Assembly (NCBI GenBank): GCA_019115145.1
Contig: DXED01000039.1
Coordinates: 4,858-68,857 of the forward strand
Reading direction: 5' to 3'
DNA: 64,000 nt
Origin: Claveliimonas intestinigallinarum
Lineage (GTDB): Bacteria; Bacillota; Clostridia; Lachnospirales; Lachnospiraceae
A program made the position numbers and the translations under genes. Positions 40,586 through 48,989 of the stretch are shown in pieces; position 1 is the stretch's first letter, and every line of letters starts with the position of its first letter. The notes under the pieces are model-generated. The model had not been told where the DNA came from, made no database searches, and saw nothing but the letters and a program-made list of their open reading frames with translations.

Positions 40586-41281
40586 ATGAACGGAAAGATC
40601 CATGTGCTGAATATTGACATAGATGACTGTACCGCCAAGGAGGCCATGAAGCAGACTGTGGCATATATGGGGACTGAAGCGATCAATGTGATCGAGATGG
40701 TCACGGTGGATACCTTGATGTATGCCTCCGGCGATCCTTCCCTGCGTGAAAATATAGAGAAGATCGATCTCGTGATCCCAGGTGAGAAGGAGATCCTGGA
40801 GGGTGTGGATGTGCGCGAGAAGAGACAGCTCCAGGAGATCGAGCAGAGGACTTATCTGAAAATGTTCCTTCGCTTTCTTCACAAGAACCATTCCAGAGTC
40901 TTCCTCCTGGTGGAGACAGAGGAGGAGGCGGAGGGATTTTACCGCTTTCTCGAGGAAGACTACAGCGGGATCCAGATTGCCGGTATGGCGAAGGTGTCGC
41001 CCGCAGATGAGGCCGATGACCTGGTGGTCAATGCGGTCAACGGGGCTGAGATCGACTGTGTTATCGCTTCTCTGTCTTCTCCGGGCCAGGAGGAGTTCAT
41101 TGCCCGGAACAGGCTGCTGCTGAACGCGCGGGTCTGGCTTGGAGTGGGGAAGAGCGAAAACCCTATCTACAGAAGCCGGGGCAGGCTGGAGCGGATCGTC
41201 CAGTTTATCAACCACAGGCTTTTCCGCCACGAGGTGGAAAAAAACAGGAAAAAAGAGCTGGAGACAGCCTCGGAGCACTGA
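40586..41281 (+). CDS. Degenerate WecG/TagA/CpsF-family protein
   Basis: 231 residues with the overall pattern of the WecG/TagA glycosyltransferase family (PF03808): TVDTLMYASGDPSLRENIEKIDLVIPG, then DCVIASLSSPGQEEFIARNRLLLNARVWLGVG, then a basic amphipathic C-terminus (LERIVQFINHRLFRHEVEKNRKKE). The catalytic signatures differ: the usual T-x-N motif is T-V-D and the Pro-Asp-Gly segment with the catalytic aspartate reads Pro-Gly-Glu. It may therefore bind nucleotide-sugar or lipid without transferring, or use different residues. The C-terminal tail fits membrane association. Single gene with its own promoter and terminator. Confidence 0.65.
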   Translation: MNGKIHVLNIDIDDCTAKEAMKQTVAYMGTEAINVIEMVTVDTLMYASGDPSLRENIEKIDLVIPGEKEILEGVDVREKRQLQEIEQRTYLKMFLRFLHKNHSRVFLLVETEEEAEGFYRFLEEDYSGIQIAGMAKVSPADEADDLVVNAVNGAEIDCVIASLSSPGQEEFIARNRLLLNARVWLGVGKSENPIYRSRGRLERIVQFINHRLFRHEVEKNRKKELETASEH

Positions 41282-41346
41282 CATTTTCAAGGCAATTTGT
41301 ATAGCCCCTTGGGGTGGAAAATTAAAGAAAATAGAGGAAGAAAATT

Positions 41347-41389
41347 GAGGAAATTAACAAAAATGTGTGATTTCCTCTTTCTTTTTTTG
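41347..41389 (+). terminator. Terminator after the WecG/TagA-like gene
   Basis: 8-bp perfect stem GAGGAAAT / ATTTCCTC, 15-base loop, tail TTTCTTTTTTTG. Confidence 0.88.
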
Positions 41390-41417
41390 TGAATTTATAT
41401 TAGTATAAAAAAGAGTA

Positions 41418-41467
41418 ATATGCAAAAAGCGGTAAATGTGCGCAAATACATTGTGGAAAATGCATAT
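41418..41467. promoter_or_regulatory. ATATGCA inverted repeat before the CdaR-type gene
   Basis: ATATGCA at 41418-41424 and TGCATAT at 41461-41467, separated by 36 bases, lie just upstream of the regulator's RBS. It may be an operator pair for autoregulation. No confident -35/-10 pair could be assigned in this AT-rich stretch. Confidence 0.35.
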
Positions 41468-41491
41468 TGAAATGAGTGGAGGAGATGGAAT

Positions 41492-42580
41492 ATGATATCT
41501 AATCAAATACTACAAAATACCATCGATGGCTTAAAAGCGATCACGCGGATTGATCTGTGTGTCATGGATACAGACGGGAAATCTCTAGCAAGCACATTTG
41601 CCGAACAGGAGAATTACGAGGCATCTGTACTTTCTTTTGTGGAGTCGCCGGCGGACAGCCAGGTGATCCAGGGCTATCAGTTTTTTAAGATTTTTGACGA
41701 GCATCAGCTTGAGTACATCCTTCTCGCCAACGGCGGGAGCGATGATGTCTACATGGTCGGGAAGGTGGCGGCGTTTCAGATCCAGACGCTTCTGACTGCC
41801 TACAAGGAGCGCTTCGACAAAGACAATTTTATCAAAAATCTCCTTCTCGACAATCTGCTGCTGGTAGATATTTATAACCGTGCAAAAAAATTACATATTG
41901 ACACAGAAGTCAGACGTGTTATCTTTATAGTGGAGACTGCCCGGGAGAAGGACAGCAGCATGCTGGACCATGTGCGCAGCCTTCTCGGCAACAAGACAAA
42001 GGATTTTGTCACTGCGGTCGACGAGAAAGATATTATAATCGTAAAGGAACTGGCACCTTCAGACGGTCACGCGGAACTGGAGAAGACGGCTGAGACTATA
42101 CTGGAACTCCTGAAAGGGGAGGATGATGACGATATCCGCATTGCTTACGGAACTGTGATCAATGACATCAAGGAAGTGTCGAAGTCCTACAAGGAGGCAA
42201 AGCTTGCCCTGGATGTGGGGAAGATCTTTTTTGATGACCGGAAGGTCATTGCCTACAGTACACTGGGGATCGGGCGTCTGATCTATCAGCTTCCCATTCC
42301 GCTCTGCAAGATGTTTATCCGTGAGATTTTTGAGGGGAAATCGCCGGATGAGTTCGATGAGGAGACACTGACGACGATCAACAAGTTCTTTGAGAACAGT
42401 CTGAACGTGTCCGAGACATCGCGGCAGCTCTATATCCATCGCAACACGCTTGTCTACAGGCTGGATAAGCTGCAGAAGAGCACGGGGCTTGACCTCCGTG
42501 TGTTTGAGGATGCCATCACGTTCAAGATCGCGCTGATGGTAGTGAAGTACATGAAATACATGGAATCACTGGAGTATTGA
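41492..42580 (+). CDS. CdaR/PucR-type transcriptional regulator
   Basis: 362 residues. The C-terminus is a PucR-type HTH (PF13556): FFENSLNVSETSRQLYIHRNTLVYRLDKLQKSTGLDLR. Before it lies a GGDEF-like cyclase-fold domain (VIFIVETAREKDSSM..., IAYGTVINDIKEVSKSYKEAKLALD). The N-terminal roughly 120 residues look like a ligand-binding domain (IDLCVMDTDGKSLAST). Such proteins regulate sugar-acid, purine or nitrogen genes in known cases; here it precedes ftsEX by 16 bases with a short RBS, so it may be cotranscribed with cell-division genes. The ligand is unknown. Confidence 0.85.
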   Translation: MISNQILQNTIDGLKAITRIDLCVMDTDGKSLASTFAEQENYEASVLSFVESPADSQVIQGYQFFKIFDEHQLEYILLANGGSDDVYMVGKVAAFQIQTLLTAYKERFDKDNFIKNLLLDNLLLVDIYNRAKKLHIDTEVRRVIFIVETAREKDSSMLDHVRSLLGNKTKDFVTAVDEKDIIIVKELAPSDGHAELEKTAETILELLKGEDDDDIRIAYGTVINDIKEVSKSYKEAKLALDVGKIFFDDRKVIAYSTLGIGRLIYQLPIPLCKMFIREIFEGKSPDEFDEETLTTINKFFENSLNVSETSRQLYIHRNTLVYRLDKLQKSTGLDLRVFEDAITFKIALMVVKYMKYMESLEY

Positions 42581-42596
42581 TAATTAGGAGGAAAAT

Positions 42597-43283
42597 ATGA
42601 TTGAACTGAACGAAGTAACGAAGGAATACTCGAAGGGAGTCGCGGCGCTAAACGGTGTGACTCTGAAGATCGAGCAGGGTGAGTTTGTCTTCATCGTCGG
42701 AGACAGCGGATCGGGTAAATCCACGCTGATCCGTCTGATCATGAAGGAACTGGAACCGACTTCCGGTACGATCGTCGTGAATGGACAGAATCTGGAGAGG
42801 CTGAAACACAGACAGATCCCTATGTATCGCAGGGGTCTGGGTGTCGTGTTCCAGGATTTCCGTCTTCTGAAGGACAGAAATATATATGAGAATATTGCCT
42901 TTGCCCAGCGTGTCGTGGAGACATCGCCCAGGATCATCAAGAAGAAAGTGCCTGCGGCTCTTTCGCTGGTTGGTCTTGCCCAGAAATATAAGTCTTATCC
43001 AAAGGAGCTGTCCGGAGGTGAGCAGCAGAGGGTTGCCATCGCGCGGGCTATCGTAAATGAGCCTGCCATCCTTCTGGCCGATGAGCCGACAGGTAACCTG
43101 GATCCGACTAACTCCTGGGAGATCATGAAGCTCCTGGAGGAGGCCAATGAGAGGGGGACGACTGTCCTGGTCGTGACACACAACCAGGAGATCGTGAACG
43201 AGATGAGAAAACGAGTAGTGACAATGAAAAAGGGAGTCATTGTCAGCGACGAGCAAAAAGGTGGGTATAATAATGAAGATTAG
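42597..43283 (+). CDS. ftsE: Cell-division ATP-binding protein FtsE
   Basis: ATPase of the FtsEX complex that switches on peptidoglycan hydrolases at the septum. 228 residues: Walker A VGDSGSGKSTLIRLI (about 35), Q loop VFQDFRLLKDR, signature LSGGEQQRVAIARAI, Walker B ILLADEPTGNLDP, switch histidine in VVTHNQ. ATG 42597 follows TAGGAGGAAAAT. Overlaps ftsX by 11 bases. Regulated with a CdaR-type gene upstream and a hydrolase downstream. Confidence 0.97.
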   Translation: MIELNEVTKEYSKGVAALNGVTLKIEQGEFVFIVGDSGSGKSTLIRLIMKELEPTSGTIVVNGQNLERLKHRQIPMYRRGLGVVFQDFRLLKDRNIYENIAFAQRVVETSPRIIKKKVPAALSLVGLAQKYKSYPKELSGGEQQRVAIARAIVNEPAILLADEPTGNLDPTNSWEIMKLLEEANERGTTVLVVTHNQEIVNEMRKRVVTMKKGVIVSDEQKGGYNNED

Positions 43284-44181
43284 TACAGTCGGATATTCGA
43301 CAAAACAGGGGTTTAAGAACATTGCCCGTAACAAGCTGTTTTCCATTGCGTCCATTGCGACGATGGCGGCGTGTATTTTTGTGTTCGGTCTGTTCTTTGC
43401 AATTGTCATGAACTTTAACTATATTGTGCAGAAGGCCGAGGAGGGAGTTGCCATCACCGTCTTCTTTGACGAGGGGCTGGATCAGTCCCGGATCGATGAG
43501 ATCGGCGATGAGCTGAGATCCTGCGACGGCGTGCTGGATGTGGAGTATGTATCGGCGGACGACGCGTGGGAGTCTTTCCAGAGTGAGTATTTCGGAGAGG
43601 ACTCCAGTCTGGCGGAGGGCTTTAAGGATGACAACCCTCTTGCCAACTCAGACAACTACGCAGTCTATATGGAGGACGTGTCCAAGCAGGAGAGCGTGGT
43701 AAGCTTCGCAGAGAGCTTGGATGGCGTCAGAAGGGTCAACAAGTCGGACGTTGTGGCGGATACGCTCAGCAGCGTCAACAGACTGATCACCTACGTGTCC
43801 ATCGCGATCATCGCCATCCTGCTGGCTGTGTCCATCTTCCTGATCAGCAACACGGTCACCATGGGTATCACAGTCCGGCGCGAGGAGATCGCCATCATGA
43901 AATATATAGGAGCCAAGGATGGGTTTGTCCGGGCGCCCTTCGTCATAGAGGGTGTGGTCATCGGACTGATCGGAGCGATCATACCGCTCGCCCTGTTATA
44001 TTTTATGTATGGGAAGGCGGTTTCATACATCCTTCAGAGATTTAATCTTTTAAATAATATTCTGGATTTCCTTCCGGTGACAGCAGTCTATAAGGTTCTG
44101 CTTCCGGTAGGTCTTGCCCTCGGTGTGGGCATCGGATTTGTGGGAAGCTTCTTCACGATCCGCAAACATCTGAAAGTGTAG
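43273..44181 (+). CDS. ftsX: Cell-division permease-like protein FtsX
   Basis: 302 residues with four membrane helices (about 22-48, 170-200, 220-245, 270-295) and one large outer loop between the first two, the FtsX layout. The outer loop (EGVAITVFFDEGLDQSRIDEIG ... VADTLSSVNRL) is where the hydrolase partner docks. ATG 43273, inside ftsE, has AAAGGTGG upstream; a longer in-frame start at 43240 has none. It transmits FtsE ATP cycles to the M23 protein encoded next. Confidence 0.95.
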   Translation: MKISTVGYSTKQGFKNIARNKLFSIASIATMAACIFVFGLFFAIVMNFNYIVQKAEEGVAITVFFDEGLDQSRIDEIGDELRSCDGVLDVEYVSADDAWESFQSEYFGEDSSLAEGFKDDNPLANSDNYAVYMEDVSKQESVVSFAESLDGVRRVNKSDVVADTLSSVNRLITYVSIAIIAILLAVSIFLISNTVTMGITVRREEIAIMKYIGAKDGFVRAPFVIEGVVIGLIGAIIPLALLYFMYGKAVSYILQRFNLLNNILDFLPVTAVYKVLLPVGLALGVGIGFVGSFFTIRKHLKV

Positions 44182-44184
44182 CAA

Positions 44185-44204
44185 ACAGGCGCGGAGACGC
44201 CTGT
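44185..44204 (+). promoter_or_regulatory. Hairpin between ftsX and the M23 hydrolase gene
   Basis: 7-bp perfect stem ACAGGCG / CGCCTGT with a 6-base loop 4 bases after the ftsX stop. No T-run, so more likely an mRNA-stability or processing element than a terminator. Confidence 0.4.
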
Positions 44205-44277
44205 CTGTGATAGATTACGGAACCAGAAAACAGACACAGGGGAAACAAAGGGGTACAAAGTAAGGGAGAAAAAAGCT

Positions 44278-45423
44278 ATGGTTAGGAAAAGGTTAGTCAG
44301 TGTTTTATTGGCGGGAGCGCTTGTGGCAGGAATGGGGCTGCAGGTGAATGTGACAGTGAAGGCGGATGATCTGCAGGACGCAAAGAACAAGGCCAGCGAG
44401 CAGCAAAGCCAGATCGACGCTGCACAGGCGGAGAAGAAGGAGCTTGTGGCTCAGCTTGACGGCATTGTGGCGGATATGGAGCAGACCCAGGCCGACATTG
44501 AGGCAAAGCAGGAGGAGATCGCCAAAAAGGCAGATGAACTTGACGCCGCTAAAATTGATGAGAATAATCAGTATGAAAGCATGAAGCTCCGCATACAGTA
44601 TATGTATGAGAACGGGAACGGACAGTTCCTGGAGACACTGCTGGAGTCCAAGAGTATTGCCGAGTTCCTCAGCAATGCGGAGTACATTACGCAGATCTCC
44701 GAGTACGACAGAAACATGCTGGTGGAGTTCCAAAATGTTGTGGATAAGGTGGAAAAGCAGCAGGAGGAGCTGGAGCAGGAGAACGCAGAGCTGGAGGAGA
44801 TGCAGAACAGTCTCCAGAGTCAGCAGACAGAGCTTCAGTCTCTCGTGGACAGCAAGAGCAGCGAGATTGCCAGTCTTCAGTCCGAGCTGAGCGCTACAAA
44901 CGCCAAGATCTCCGAGCTGCAGGCGGCTGCGGAAGAGCAGGCGAGACTGCAGAGGGAAGCTCAGAATTCAAATAATAATAATAACAATAGTAATGATAAC
45001 GATTATACACCAGGGCCATCCTATACGCCTTCCGGCGGAACAGGGAGACTGCAGAACCCCTGCCCGGCGGCCTGCATCAGCAGTGAGTTCGGCGGACGTC
45101 AGTCTCCGGGAGGCATCGGAAGTACAAACCACAAAGGACGCGACTATGCTGCGGCATCCGGCACACCGATCTATGCTGCGGCATCCGGTACAGTTACAAC
45201 CGTATCCTACAGTGGCGCCAGGGGAAATTATGTGATTATCAACCATGGAGATATTTCCACCCTCTATCAGCATTGCAGCGCTATTTTTGTGAGTGTAGGA
45301 CAGTCGGTAGGGGCAGGTGCTAATATTGCGGCAGTCGGTTCTACGGGTAATTCCACCGGACCTCATCTCCACTTTGAAGTGTGGGTGGGCGGTACACCGG
45401 TAGACCCAAGATTATATCTGTAG
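44278..45423 (+). CDS. Coiled-coil M23 peptidoglycan hydrolase (PcsB/EnvC-like FtsEX partner)
   Basis: 381 residues. Signal peptide (about 1-28), two long coiled coils (about 30-110 and 150-225) rich in Gln/Glu, an Asn-rich linker (NSNNNNNNSNDND), then a LytM/M23 domain. Zinc and catalytic residues are visible in STNHKGRDYAAA, IINHGDISTLYQH and GPHLHFEVW. Coiled coil plus LytM is the layout of EnvC and related FtsEX activators/hydrolases, and the gene follows ftsEX in order. It probably cuts septal peptidoglycan. The DNA holds two identical 18-base copies coding YAAASG at 45144 and 45171. Confidence 0.9.
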   Translation: MVRKRLVSVLLAGALVAGMGLQVNVTVKADDLQDAKNKASEQQSQIDAAQAEKKELVAQLDGIVADMEQTQADIEAKQEEIAKKADELDAAKIDENNQYESMKLRIQYMYENGNGQFLETLLESKSIAEFLSNAEYITQISEYDRNMLVEFQNVVDKVEKQQEELEQENAELEEMQNSLQSQQTELQSLVDSKSSEIASLQSELSATNAKISELQAAAEEQARLQREAQNSNNNNNNSNDNDYTPGPSYTPSGGTGRLQNPCPAACISSEFGGRQSPGGIGSTNHKGRDYAAASGTPIYAAASGTVTTVSYSGARGNYVIINHGDISTLYQHCSAIFVSVGQSVGAGANIAAVGSTGNSTGPHLHFEVWVGGTPVDPRLYL

Positions 45424-45434
45424 AAGACGAATAG

Positions 45435-46598
45435 ATGGAGAACAGGACTTCATATATGAAAAATCATAGTTTTTTAAAGGGGGCGCTTGCTGGCGCCCTC
45501 GTTGTGTTATTGGCAGGGGGAGTTGTCTCCTGCGGGATTTTGAAAAGTGAAGAGGGACGGAAGATGGATCTTCTGAACAGCCTCATCGACCAGTACTATA
45601 TCGGCGATGTGGATGAGGCGGAGCTGTCTGAGGGAGTCTACAAGGGCTATATCGAGGGGTTGGGAGATCCCTACTCAGTCTACTACGACGAGGAGGAGAC
45701 AGAGCAGATGAACGAGAGTTTGTCCGGCGAGTTCGGGGGCGTGGGCGCCCTCATGAGCCAGGACAGGGACTCTGGCGTCATCACGGTGCTCCAGGTGTAT
45801 GACGGCTCCCCGGCACAGGAGGCCGGCATGCGGGACGGCGATACCCTCTACAAGGTAGAGGGGGAAGAGGTGATCGGGGAGGACCTGTCCGATGTGGTGA
45901 GCAAGGTGAAGGGAGAGAAGGGCACCCAGGTGACCCTCACAGTCCTCCGGGCGGACACAGGCGAGGAGGAAGAGCTGACCATCACAAGGGATACCATCCA
46001 GGCCCAGACGGTCTCCCACGAGATGAAGGAGGACAATGTGGGCTACATCCGCATCGCGGAGTTTGACGCCGTGACCTATGACCAGTACAAGGAGGCGCTG
46101 GAGGATCTGGAGAGCCAGGGCATGGAGAAGCTGATCGTGGATCTCAGGAGCAATCCTGGCGGCAACCTGGATACTGTCTGCGATATCCTGGATCTGATGC
46201 TGCCGGAGGGACTGATCGTCTACACCGAGGATAAGAATGGGGAGCGGGAGGAGTACACATCTGACGAGGAACATCAGTTTGACAAACCACTAGTGGTCAT
46301 GATGAACGGCTACAGCGCCAGCGCCTCGGAGATATTTGCAGGCGCTATCCAGGACTACGGCCTGGGGCAGATCGTGGGGACCCAGTCCTACGGGAAGGGC
46401 GTTGTGCAGAGCATCTTTGACCTGCAGGACGGCACAAGCGTGAAGCTGACCATTGCAGAGTACTTCACCCCCAACGGCCGCAGCATCGACGGTGAGGGCA
46501 TTACCCCGGACGTGGAAGTGGAATACCAGTATGATGAAAATGATCCGGAGGCTGACAATCAGCTTGACAGGGCCATGGAGGTCCTAGCGCAGCAGTGA
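45435..46598 (+). CDS. S41 C-terminal processing peptidase, membrane anchored
   Basis: 387 residues. N-terminal membrane anchor (LKGALAGALVVLLAGGVVSCG, a possible lipobox too), N-terminal helical part, PDZ domain (GVGALMSQDRDSGVITVLQVYDGSPAQEAG), then the protease core with the nucleophile Ser in NGYSASASEIFAGA (about 292) and the Lys in GTQSYGKGVVQ (about 317). This Ser-Lys dyad is the CtpA type. Start is uncertain: ATG 45435 has no clear Shine-Dalgarno, ATG 45456 has ACAGGA 8 bases upstream. In other bacteria CtpA-like proteases process or degrade peptidoglycan hydrolases, so the gene fits its ftsEX-M23 neighbours. Confidence 0.92.
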   Translation: MENRTSYMKNHSFLKGALAGALVVLLAGGVVSCGILKSEEGRKMDLLNSLIDQYYIGDVDEAELSEGVYKGYIEGLGDPYSVYYDEEETEQMNESLSGEFGGVGALMSQDRDSGVITVLQVYDGSPAQEAGMRDGDTLYKVEGEEVIGEDLSDVVSKVKGEKGTQVTLTVLRADTGEEEELTITRDTIQAQTVSHEMKEDNVGYIRIAEFDAVTYDQYKEALEDLESQGMEKLIVDLRSNPGGNLDTVCDILDLMLPEGLIVYTEDKNGEREEYTSDEEHQFDKPLVVMMNGYSASASEIFAGAIQDYGLGQIVGTQSYGKGVVQSIFDLQDGTSVKLTIAEYFTPNGRSIDGEGITPDVEVEYQYDENDPEADNQLDRAMEVLAQQ

Positions 46599-46620
46599 GC
46601 GGCAGTCCCTGCGAAAGAGG

Positions 46621-46652
46621 TGGAACGGGAAATTTCCCGTTCCATTTCTTAT
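46621..46652 (+). terminator. Palindromic terminator before pyrC
   Basis: A perfect 24-base palindrome (46621-46644; half TGGAACGGGAAA) followed by TTTCTTAT. The T-run is short, so termination may be partial. Confidence 0.7.
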
Positions 46653-46713
46653 AGTGGTATGATAAAATGTTGCCAGGATAGATGTAAAAGAGATTTAGAA
46701 AGGAATACAGGCT

Positions 46714-48006
46714 ATGACGATTTTAATTAAAAACGGACATGTGCTTGATCCCGGGACAGGGCTGGATGATATATGTGACGTGCTGATCGACGGGGATCGG
46801 ATCACAGAGGTGGAAAAGAACATTGAGACAGAGAGCGACCGGGTCATCGACGCCGGCGGATGCTGGGTGATGCCGGGCTTTACCGATCTCCACGTGCACT
46901 TCCGGGATCCCGGACTGGAGTACAAGGAGACACTGGCAACAGGCGGCCGCGCGGCTGTCCGGGGAGGCGTCACAACAGTGTGCGCCATGCCCAACACAAA
47001 GCCGGTCATTGACAACGGCGTGAAGGTGCGGGAGGTCATGGAGAGGGCCAAGAGAGAGTCCCTCACCAACGTGATCCAGCTGGGGGCCGTGACGAGAGGA
47101 CAGAAGGGCGAGGAGCTGGCTGACATTAACGGTATGGCGGAGAACGGCTGCCATGCCATCAGCGAGGACGGGAAATCCGTCATGAACGCTTCTCTCTACA
47201 GAAAGGGCATGAAGGCGGCCAAAAAGGAAGGCATCGCCGTGTTCGCCCACTGCGAGGACATTACCATGGTGGAGGGCGGTGTCATGAACGCAGATGAGAA
47301 GGCCAGGGAGCTGGGGCTTCCGGGCATCACCAACGCGGTGGAGGATGTGATCGTGGCCAGGGATATCCTGCTGGCCAAGGAGACCGGTGTGCAGCTCCAC
47401 CTGTGCCACTGCTCCACAGCGGACAGCGTGAAGATGCTGGCGCTGGCAAAGGAGGAGGGGCTTCCCGTGACCGGGGAAGTGTGCCCCCACCATTTCATCC
47501 TCTCCACAGACGACATCAGGGAGGACGACGGCAACTTTAAGATGAACCCGCCCCTTCGTAGCAGGGAGGATGTGGAGGCCTTAAGAGAGGCCCTGAAAAA
47601 TGACGTGGTGGACGTCATTGCCACAGACCATGCGCCCCACGCAGAGGCGGAGAAGAACCGCTCCATGAAGCTGGCGGCCTTCGGCATCGTGGGCCTGGAG
47701 ACCTCCGCGGCCCTGACTTACACAGAGCTGGTGGAAAAAGGCGTTCTCACCCCCATGCAGATGGCGGAGAAGATGAGCTATAATCCGGCACGGATTCTGG
47801 GGCTTTCGGACAAGGGCTCTGTGAGCGCAGGCAAGATCGCGGATGTGGTGATCTTTGACCCGCAGAAGGAGTATGTCATTGACAAGAACACATTTTTATC
47901 TAAAGGGAAAAACACGCCCTTCCACGGCAGGAAGGTGAGAGGCGAAGTGCGCTGCACCATCGTGGGCGGACGGATCGTATACGAAGGAGGAAAGACAATT
48001 GATTAA
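46714..48006 (+). CDS. pyrC: Dihydroorotase
   Basis: Third step of pyrimidine synthesis, cyclising carbamoyl-aspartate. 430 residues, amidohydrolase class I: PGFTDLHVHFRDPGLEYKET (first zinc histidines, substrate Arg), CAMPNTKPVID, FAHCED and CHCSTADS (later histidines), and the metal aspartate in IATDHAPHAEAEK. The carboxylated-lysine position of classical type I enzymes is not obvious and I cannot decide on a mono- or binuclear centre. RBS AAAGGAAT before ATG 46714. Overlaps pyrF by eight bases. No PyrR-type attenuator was recognised upstream. Confidence 0.95.
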   Translation: MTILIKNGHVLDPGTGLDDICDVLIDGDRITEVEKNIETESDRVIDAGGCWVMPGFTDLHVHFRDPGLEYKETLATGGRAAVRGGVTTVCAMPNTKPVIDNGVKVREVMERAKRESLTNVIQLGAVTRGQKGEELADINGMAENGCHAISEDGKSVMNASLYRKGMKAAKKEGIAVFAHCEDITMVEGGVMNADEKARELGLPGITNAVEDVIVARDILLAKETGVQLHLCHCSTADSVKMLALAKEEGLPVTGEVCPHHFILSTDDIREDDGNFKMNPPLRSREDVEALREALKNDVVDVIATDHAPHAEAEKNRSMKLAAFGIVGLETSAALTYTELVEKGVLTPMQMAEKMSYNPARILGLSDKGSVSAGKIADVVIFDPQKEYVIDKNTFLSKGKNTPFHGRKVRGEVRCTIVGGRIVYEGGKTID

Positions 48007-48925
48007 TCAGTTAGTAAGCAATATCAAAAAGACAGGGGCTCCCATTGTGGTGGGACTGGATCCCATGCTCAGCTATATCCCGGAGCAGGTGCAGAAGAAG
48101 GCTTTTGCCGAGTTCGGAGAGACGCTGGAGGGAGCCGCGGAGGCTATCTGGCAGTTCAACAAAGAGATCGTGGACAAGACATACGACCTGATCCCGGCTG
48201 TGAAGCCCCAGATTGCCATGTACGAGCAGTTCGGCATCCCGGGACTTACAGCCTTCAAGAAGACGGTGGACTACTGCAAGGAAAAGGGGCTGGTTGTGAT
48301 CGGCGATATCAAGAGAGGGGACATCGGGTCCACCTCCGCCGCCTACGCTACAGGGCACATCGGGAAGGTGCAGGTGGGCGGCAACACCTTTGCTCCCTTT
48401 GACGAGGATTTTGTGACGGTCAATCCCTATCTTGGCTCTGACGGCGTGAAGCCGTTTATCGATGTGTGCAAGAAAGAGCAGAAGGGCCTCTTCATTCTTG
48501 TAAAGACATCCAACCCCTCCAGCGGGGAGTTCCAGGATCAGCTCATCGACGGGCGTCCGCTCTACGAGCTGGTGGGCGAGAAGGTTAATGAGTGGGGCCA
48601 GGAGTGCATGGGCTGCTCCTACAGCTATGTGGGCGCAGTTGTGGGCGCTACCTATCCGGAGATGGGCAAGGTGCTGCGCAAGATCATGCCCAAGGCCTAC
48701 ATCCTTGTGCCAGGCTACGGCGCCCAGGGCGGCCAGGGAAAAGACCTGGTGCACTTCTTCAACGAGGACGGGCTTGGAGCCATCGTCAACTCCTCCAGAG
48801 GCATCATTGCCGCCTACAAGCAGGAAAAATACGCTTCCTTTGGAGCGGAGGCCTTCGGCGACGCCTCCAGGGCAGCGGTGGAGGACATGATCGCTGACAT
48901 CAGAGGCGCACTGGAGAACCGGTAA
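47999..48925 (+). CDS. pyrF: Orotidine-5'-phosphate decarboxylase, type 2
   Basis: Final step to UMP. 308 residues, longer than the 235-residue type 1 form. Catalytic K-D-K-D net in VIGDIKRGDIGSTSAAYA (about 95-110); later LFILVKTSNPSSG and the phosphate loop VPGYGAQGG. It starts with TTG at 47999, 8 bases after GAAGGAGGAAAG; no ATG or GTG fits the N-terminus. The start overlaps pyrC by eight bases. Confidence 0.93.
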   Translation: MINQLVSNIKKTGAPIVVGLDPMLSYIPEQVQKKAFAEFGETLEGAAEAIWQFNKEIVDKTYDLIPAVKPQIAMYEQFGIPGLTAFKKTVDYCKEKGLVVIGDIKRGDIGSTSAAYATGHIGKVQVGGNTFAPFDEDFVTVNPYLGSDGVKPFIDVCKKEQKGLFILVKTSNPSSGEFQDQLIDGRPLYELVGEKVNEWGQECMGCSYSYVGAVVGATYPEMGKVLRKIMPKAYILVPGYGAQGGQGKDLVHFFNEDGLGAIVNSSRGIIAAYKQEKYASFGAEAFGDASRAAVEDMIADIRGALENR

Positions 48926-48989
48926 GCAGAGTCGGCGCAGGTATCCGCCGGAAGGGCGGATACAGCAGAAAAACAGGAGAAGGAAAAAG

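Noticed and set aside
44968..45003. AAT-rich tract as phase-variable repeat
   Set aside because: The units are trinucleotides in frame within the Asn-rich linker, so length changes would not switch the gene off; simply a flexible linker.
46599..46713. PyrR-type attenuator before pyrC
   Set aside because: AGTCCCTGCGAAAGAGG resembles the PyrR-binding loop only superficially, and no antiterminator that competes with the 46621 palindrome could be drawn.
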